Position numbers and translations under genes: made by a program. Shown here piece after piece: positions 62,975 to 64,000 of a stretch of 64,000 nt of DNA. The first letter of the stretch is position 1; every line of letters starts with the position of its first letter. The DNA is from Siphlonurus alternatus (lineage: Eukaryota; Arthropoda; Insecta; Ephemeroptera; Siphlonuridae), in the NCBI GenBank assembly GCA_949825025.1, contig OX463779.1:37768203-37832202 (forward strand), written 5' to 3'. The notes below the pieces were generated by a model. That model saw only the letters and a list, made by a program, of their open reading frames with translations. It did not search any database and was not told the origin of the DNA.

Positions 62975-64000
62975 CAGTTCCACCTGTTCCAGTTGAATTC
63001 ATATGCCATGCTGACAATTGTTCAGTGGCATTCTATAAAAAGAAAAATTTGATAAATCACTATTCAGAATCACACAACATGCATGCGTGCAAGGAATGTG
63101 AGTATGCATTTCAAACTGAAGAAGAATTAAAGGAACACATAGACAACATCCACACCATCTGGTTACTTTGTGATGAGTGTGGTGCAAAGGTCAAGGACAA
63201 AAAGGGACTGCGTTTGCACATGAAATGTCACATGCCCAAGCGAAAACCACACAAATGTCCCACTTGCGATGCCAGGTTCAGCAGACCTAATGAAGTAGTC
63301 CGGCACATGAAACGTCATGGAGCAGAAAAAACACTCTCATGTCCGATATGTCAGAAGAAATTCTTTGACGAACTTGATGTCAGACTCCATATGAATATTC
63401 ATGCAGAAAAAGATACTTTCAAATGTGACTTATGTACAGCTACATATAGTTGTAAAAGATATTTAGCTACTCATAGGAAACGTTCACATTATGATGAATG
63501 GATTTATAGATGCTTAGTTTGTAAAGTTCAATATGATAATTTAGAAAGTATATATAATCATATTAAAGAAAATCATGTTGATGAAAATGGTAATCCTGCT
63601 GGTAGTAAAGTATTATATGAAAGACTATCTATTCATTGTTGTGAAATATGTGGTGGATACTTTGCTAATGGTTATTGCTTGAAACATCATATTTGGAATA
63701 AAGTATGTCTAAAGAAAAATAAAAGAAGACTTGCAAGAAAAGAAGGTGATATGCCTTCGGAAAGAGTCCCTAGAACAGACAAAAGAACTCATGCTAATAA
63801 AGAACTAATAAAGTGTCCTAGTTGTAACGATGTATTACGAGGTGCACCAGCATTCAAAAGACATCAACATAAACATCAAGATGGAAATGTACCTTTAGAA
63901 AGACATGTTGAATGCAATTTTTGTACTAAGAAGTTTACATCAAAATGGGCTCTTACTCAACATATTCGTCAGCATACGGGAGAGAAGCCGTATCCTTGTC
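54021..64000 (+). CDS. THAP + repeat exons + ZAD + C2H2 zinc-finger protein, at least 13 exons, 3' end cut
   Basis: Modelled exons: 54021-54197, 54737-54991, 55970-56071, 56679-56747, 57018-57071, 57956-58021, 59020-59085, 59221-59278, 59963-60063, 60340-60474, 61669-61812, 62274-62385 and 62978 to beyond 64000. All use GT-AG, phases agree throughout, and 787 residues are read without a stop. Order: THAP zinc-binding domain (residues 1-85), linker, five related short exons (179-282), acidic linker (DGDDKGF), ZAD (323-400), acidic linker (CPEDLCDPLLSDNEFELDDS), then at least 10 C2H2 fingers (456 onward). THAP domains bind DNA, ZADs mediate dimerisation in arthropod transcription factors, and C2H2 arrays bind DNA. 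It is probably a nuclear regulator. The exon 8-9 junction (CATTGCAG acceptor) is the least certain. Two genes read in tandem is the alternative. Confidence 0.8.
54222..54346. repeat. 125-bp hairpin in intron 1 of the THAP-ZAD gene
   Basis: GTACACTCCTCG pairs with CGAGGAGTGTAC and GCAGCCTTGTTAATCACCAT pairs with ATGGTGATTAACAAGGCTGC, around a loop of about 21 bases. No relative elsewhere in the window. Confidence 0.85.
54372..54633. mobile_element. Diverged CCGTAGC-family MITE in intron 1
   Basis: It parallels the 45073-45344 copy: TTCTTTCACATAGTCC, AAGCCTTTCACATAT, AAATCACATGAATG, AATCAAGATGAGTTT, TTTCTACGGAGCGT and GATGTGAAAGGACCT. Many substitutions suggest an old insertion. Confidence 0.75.
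54992..55969. other. Intron 2 of the THAP-ZAD gene
   Basis: Contains an 87-codon frame (55130-55393) that reads GGLKSGRLFTSYRQRCLLNL and LPSFITHNLMPNVFHDVTQK. It looks somewhat protein-like but has no recognisable domain and no good acceptor in frame. It might be an alternative exon or a decayed element. Left unassigned. Confidence 0.4.
56679..59278 (+). CDS. Five short exons encoding a repeated GGN-LQ peptide
   Basis: Exons 4-8 encode SVGGNLVIQGNQTTMLQGS (plus IQSQ), ALGGNLMLQGSQGSIQNQ, TLGGNFVLQNNRPPLLSG (plus VPNQ), TMRGTLISLGKTPLLQGP (plus STNK) and FVNIISGPRPDEPLLQQTQ. The first four start and end in phase 0 and close on Q or K at the donor. The shared pattern is [ST]-[LV]-G-G-N-[LF]-x-[IL]-Q, then a PLLQG-like end. 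This is the signature of tandem exon duplication. Skipping or adding any of the phase-0 exons keeps the frame. The function of the peptide is unknown; it is uncharged and Gly/Gln/Asn-rich. Confidence 0.75.
57593..57872. mobile_element. PIF/Harbinger-like MITE in intron 5
   Basis: AGGTGAAAACAGCCGC at the left and GCGGCTGTTTTCACCT at the right, flanked by TTA on both sides (57590-57592 and 57873-57875). The interior has repeated CTTAGCACC boxes. 280 bp, noncoding. Confidence 0.85.
58661..58876. repeat. Fold-back element of about 216 bp in intron 6
   Basis: AGGAATAACCAGCAA pairs with TTGCTGGTTATTCCT-type sequence, and ATCGAGAAGTCGCAGAAGGA pairs with TCCTTCTGTGACTTCTCGAT; the pairing reaches CAGGTTCACTCGAAA/TTTCGAGTAAACCTG near the centre. 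Both strands give 100-codon frames, which is an artefact of the symmetry. Confidence 0.85.
60340..61812 (+). CDS. ZAD domain exons 10-11
   Basis: Exon 10 reads PPVRELCRVCALPSKNDGDD then MTSIFSEWGKSQQLANMILQ and HLPIM; exon 11 reads VSEDDRLPLRVCQECVKALE then ACHDLVLRCSHANITLRGML. The pattern C-x2-C, IF, D-x-LP-x-x-VC-x-x-C and F/L-x-x-R-C is the ZAD fold. Zinc ligands are C323, C326, C373 and C376. ZADs of arthropod zinc-finger proteins usually sit at the N-terminus; here the domain is internal. Most of the intron between the two exons is a hAT element. Confidence 0.9.
60552..61472. mobile_element. Nonautonomous hAT element, 921 bp, in intron 10
   Basis: CAGTGGCGGCTTGTGG at the left and CCCACGAGCCGCCACTG at the right. 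The 8-bp duplication ATTGAAAT flanks it exactly (60544-60551 and 61473-61480). Inside are CCAATCACAG repeats (60926-60965), a long AT-rich part and GGGGGGCTCCGCCTCCCAGA near the right end. No transposase. Without it the intron would be about 273 bp. Confidence 0.92.
61813..62273. other. Intron 11 of the THAP-ZAD gene
   Basis: Nothing recognisable. The 101-codon minus-strand frame (61829-62134) has no domain. Confidence 0.5.
62692..62977. repeat. Simple-sequence tract in intron 12
   Basis: Poly-T of about 28 bases near 62692-62719, then a (TA)n run (about 62922-62960) that merges with the poly-T polypyrimidine tract of exon 13. No gene. Confidence 0.9.
62978..64000 (+). CDS. C2H2 zinc-finger exon 13 (incomplete at window end)
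   Basis: It follows a (TA)n plus poly-T tract ending in CAG. The frame is open to the window end. Fingers start at CHADNC (long C-x4-C), CKEC, CDEC, CPTC, CPIC, CDLC, CLVC, CEIC, CPSC and CNFC, and an eleventh is cut after TGEKPYPC. The eighth ends H-H-x5-C, so it may be a C2HC variant. A basic linker (KKNKRRLARKEG) lies between the eighth and ninth. The third to sixth fingers are closely spaced; the last shown linker is a classical TGEKP. Confidence 0.92.

Overview
This is a nuclear eukaryotic window, almost certainly from an arthropod and probably an insect. It is AT-rich and dense in (TA)n microsatellites, with spliced genes using GT-AG introns, satellite arrays, and many TIR or fold-back transposon remnants. 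The lineage call rests on a ZAD domain (zinc-finger associated domain, essentially an arthropod domain) joined to C2H2 zinc fingers at 60.3-64.0 kb. No tRNA, rRNA or CRISPR was recognised.

Layout. (1) 0.2-10 kb: a satellite of about 148 bp, here called satellite A, lies in two blocks of opposite orientation (about 229-3600 and 7068-9975). They are separated by 3.5 kb of AT-rich DNA with three transposon-like elements. (2) 10-16.4 kb: gene-free DNA with several fold-back elements (MITEs), one 1.09-kb hAT-like element and diverged pieces resembling the satellite A dyads. (3) 16452-39698: a giant inverted repeat of about 23 kb. Each arm has an outer unique segment, an array of about 160-bp monomers (satellite B) with higher-order repeats of about 4.5 kb (left) or 5.1 kb (right), and an inner unique segment of about 1.1 kb. 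The symmetry axis falls exactly in the middle of a TTAA-flanked hairpin MITE (28753-29146). One arm carries a hAT-like MITE with an 8-bp target duplication, and the other arm keeps the empty site. (4) 39.7-44.6 kb: a GC-rich patch, a relic of a non-LTR retrotransposon, a 1.2-kb fold-back element and other repeats. (5) 44657-49620: a three-exon gene for a protein of about 622 residues with 12 C2H2 fingers. (6) 50-53.1 kb: repeats, including a 1.24-kb TIR-bounded segment that holds a small spliced reading frame. (7) 54021 to the window end: a gene of at least 13 exons. It encodes an N-terminal THAP domain, a run of small duplicated exons with a repeated GGN-LQ peptide, a ZAD, then at least 10 C2H2 fingers, cut by the window edge.

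Both recognisable genes encode DNA-binding zinc-finger proteins on the + strand and are likely nuclear regulators. The most notable items are the giant palindrome hinged on a MITE and the THAP + exon-repeat + ZAD + C2H2 architecture. Exon structures were built by hand from splice sites and reading phase, so they are predictions. Boundaries of arrays and diverged elements are accurate to some tens of bases.
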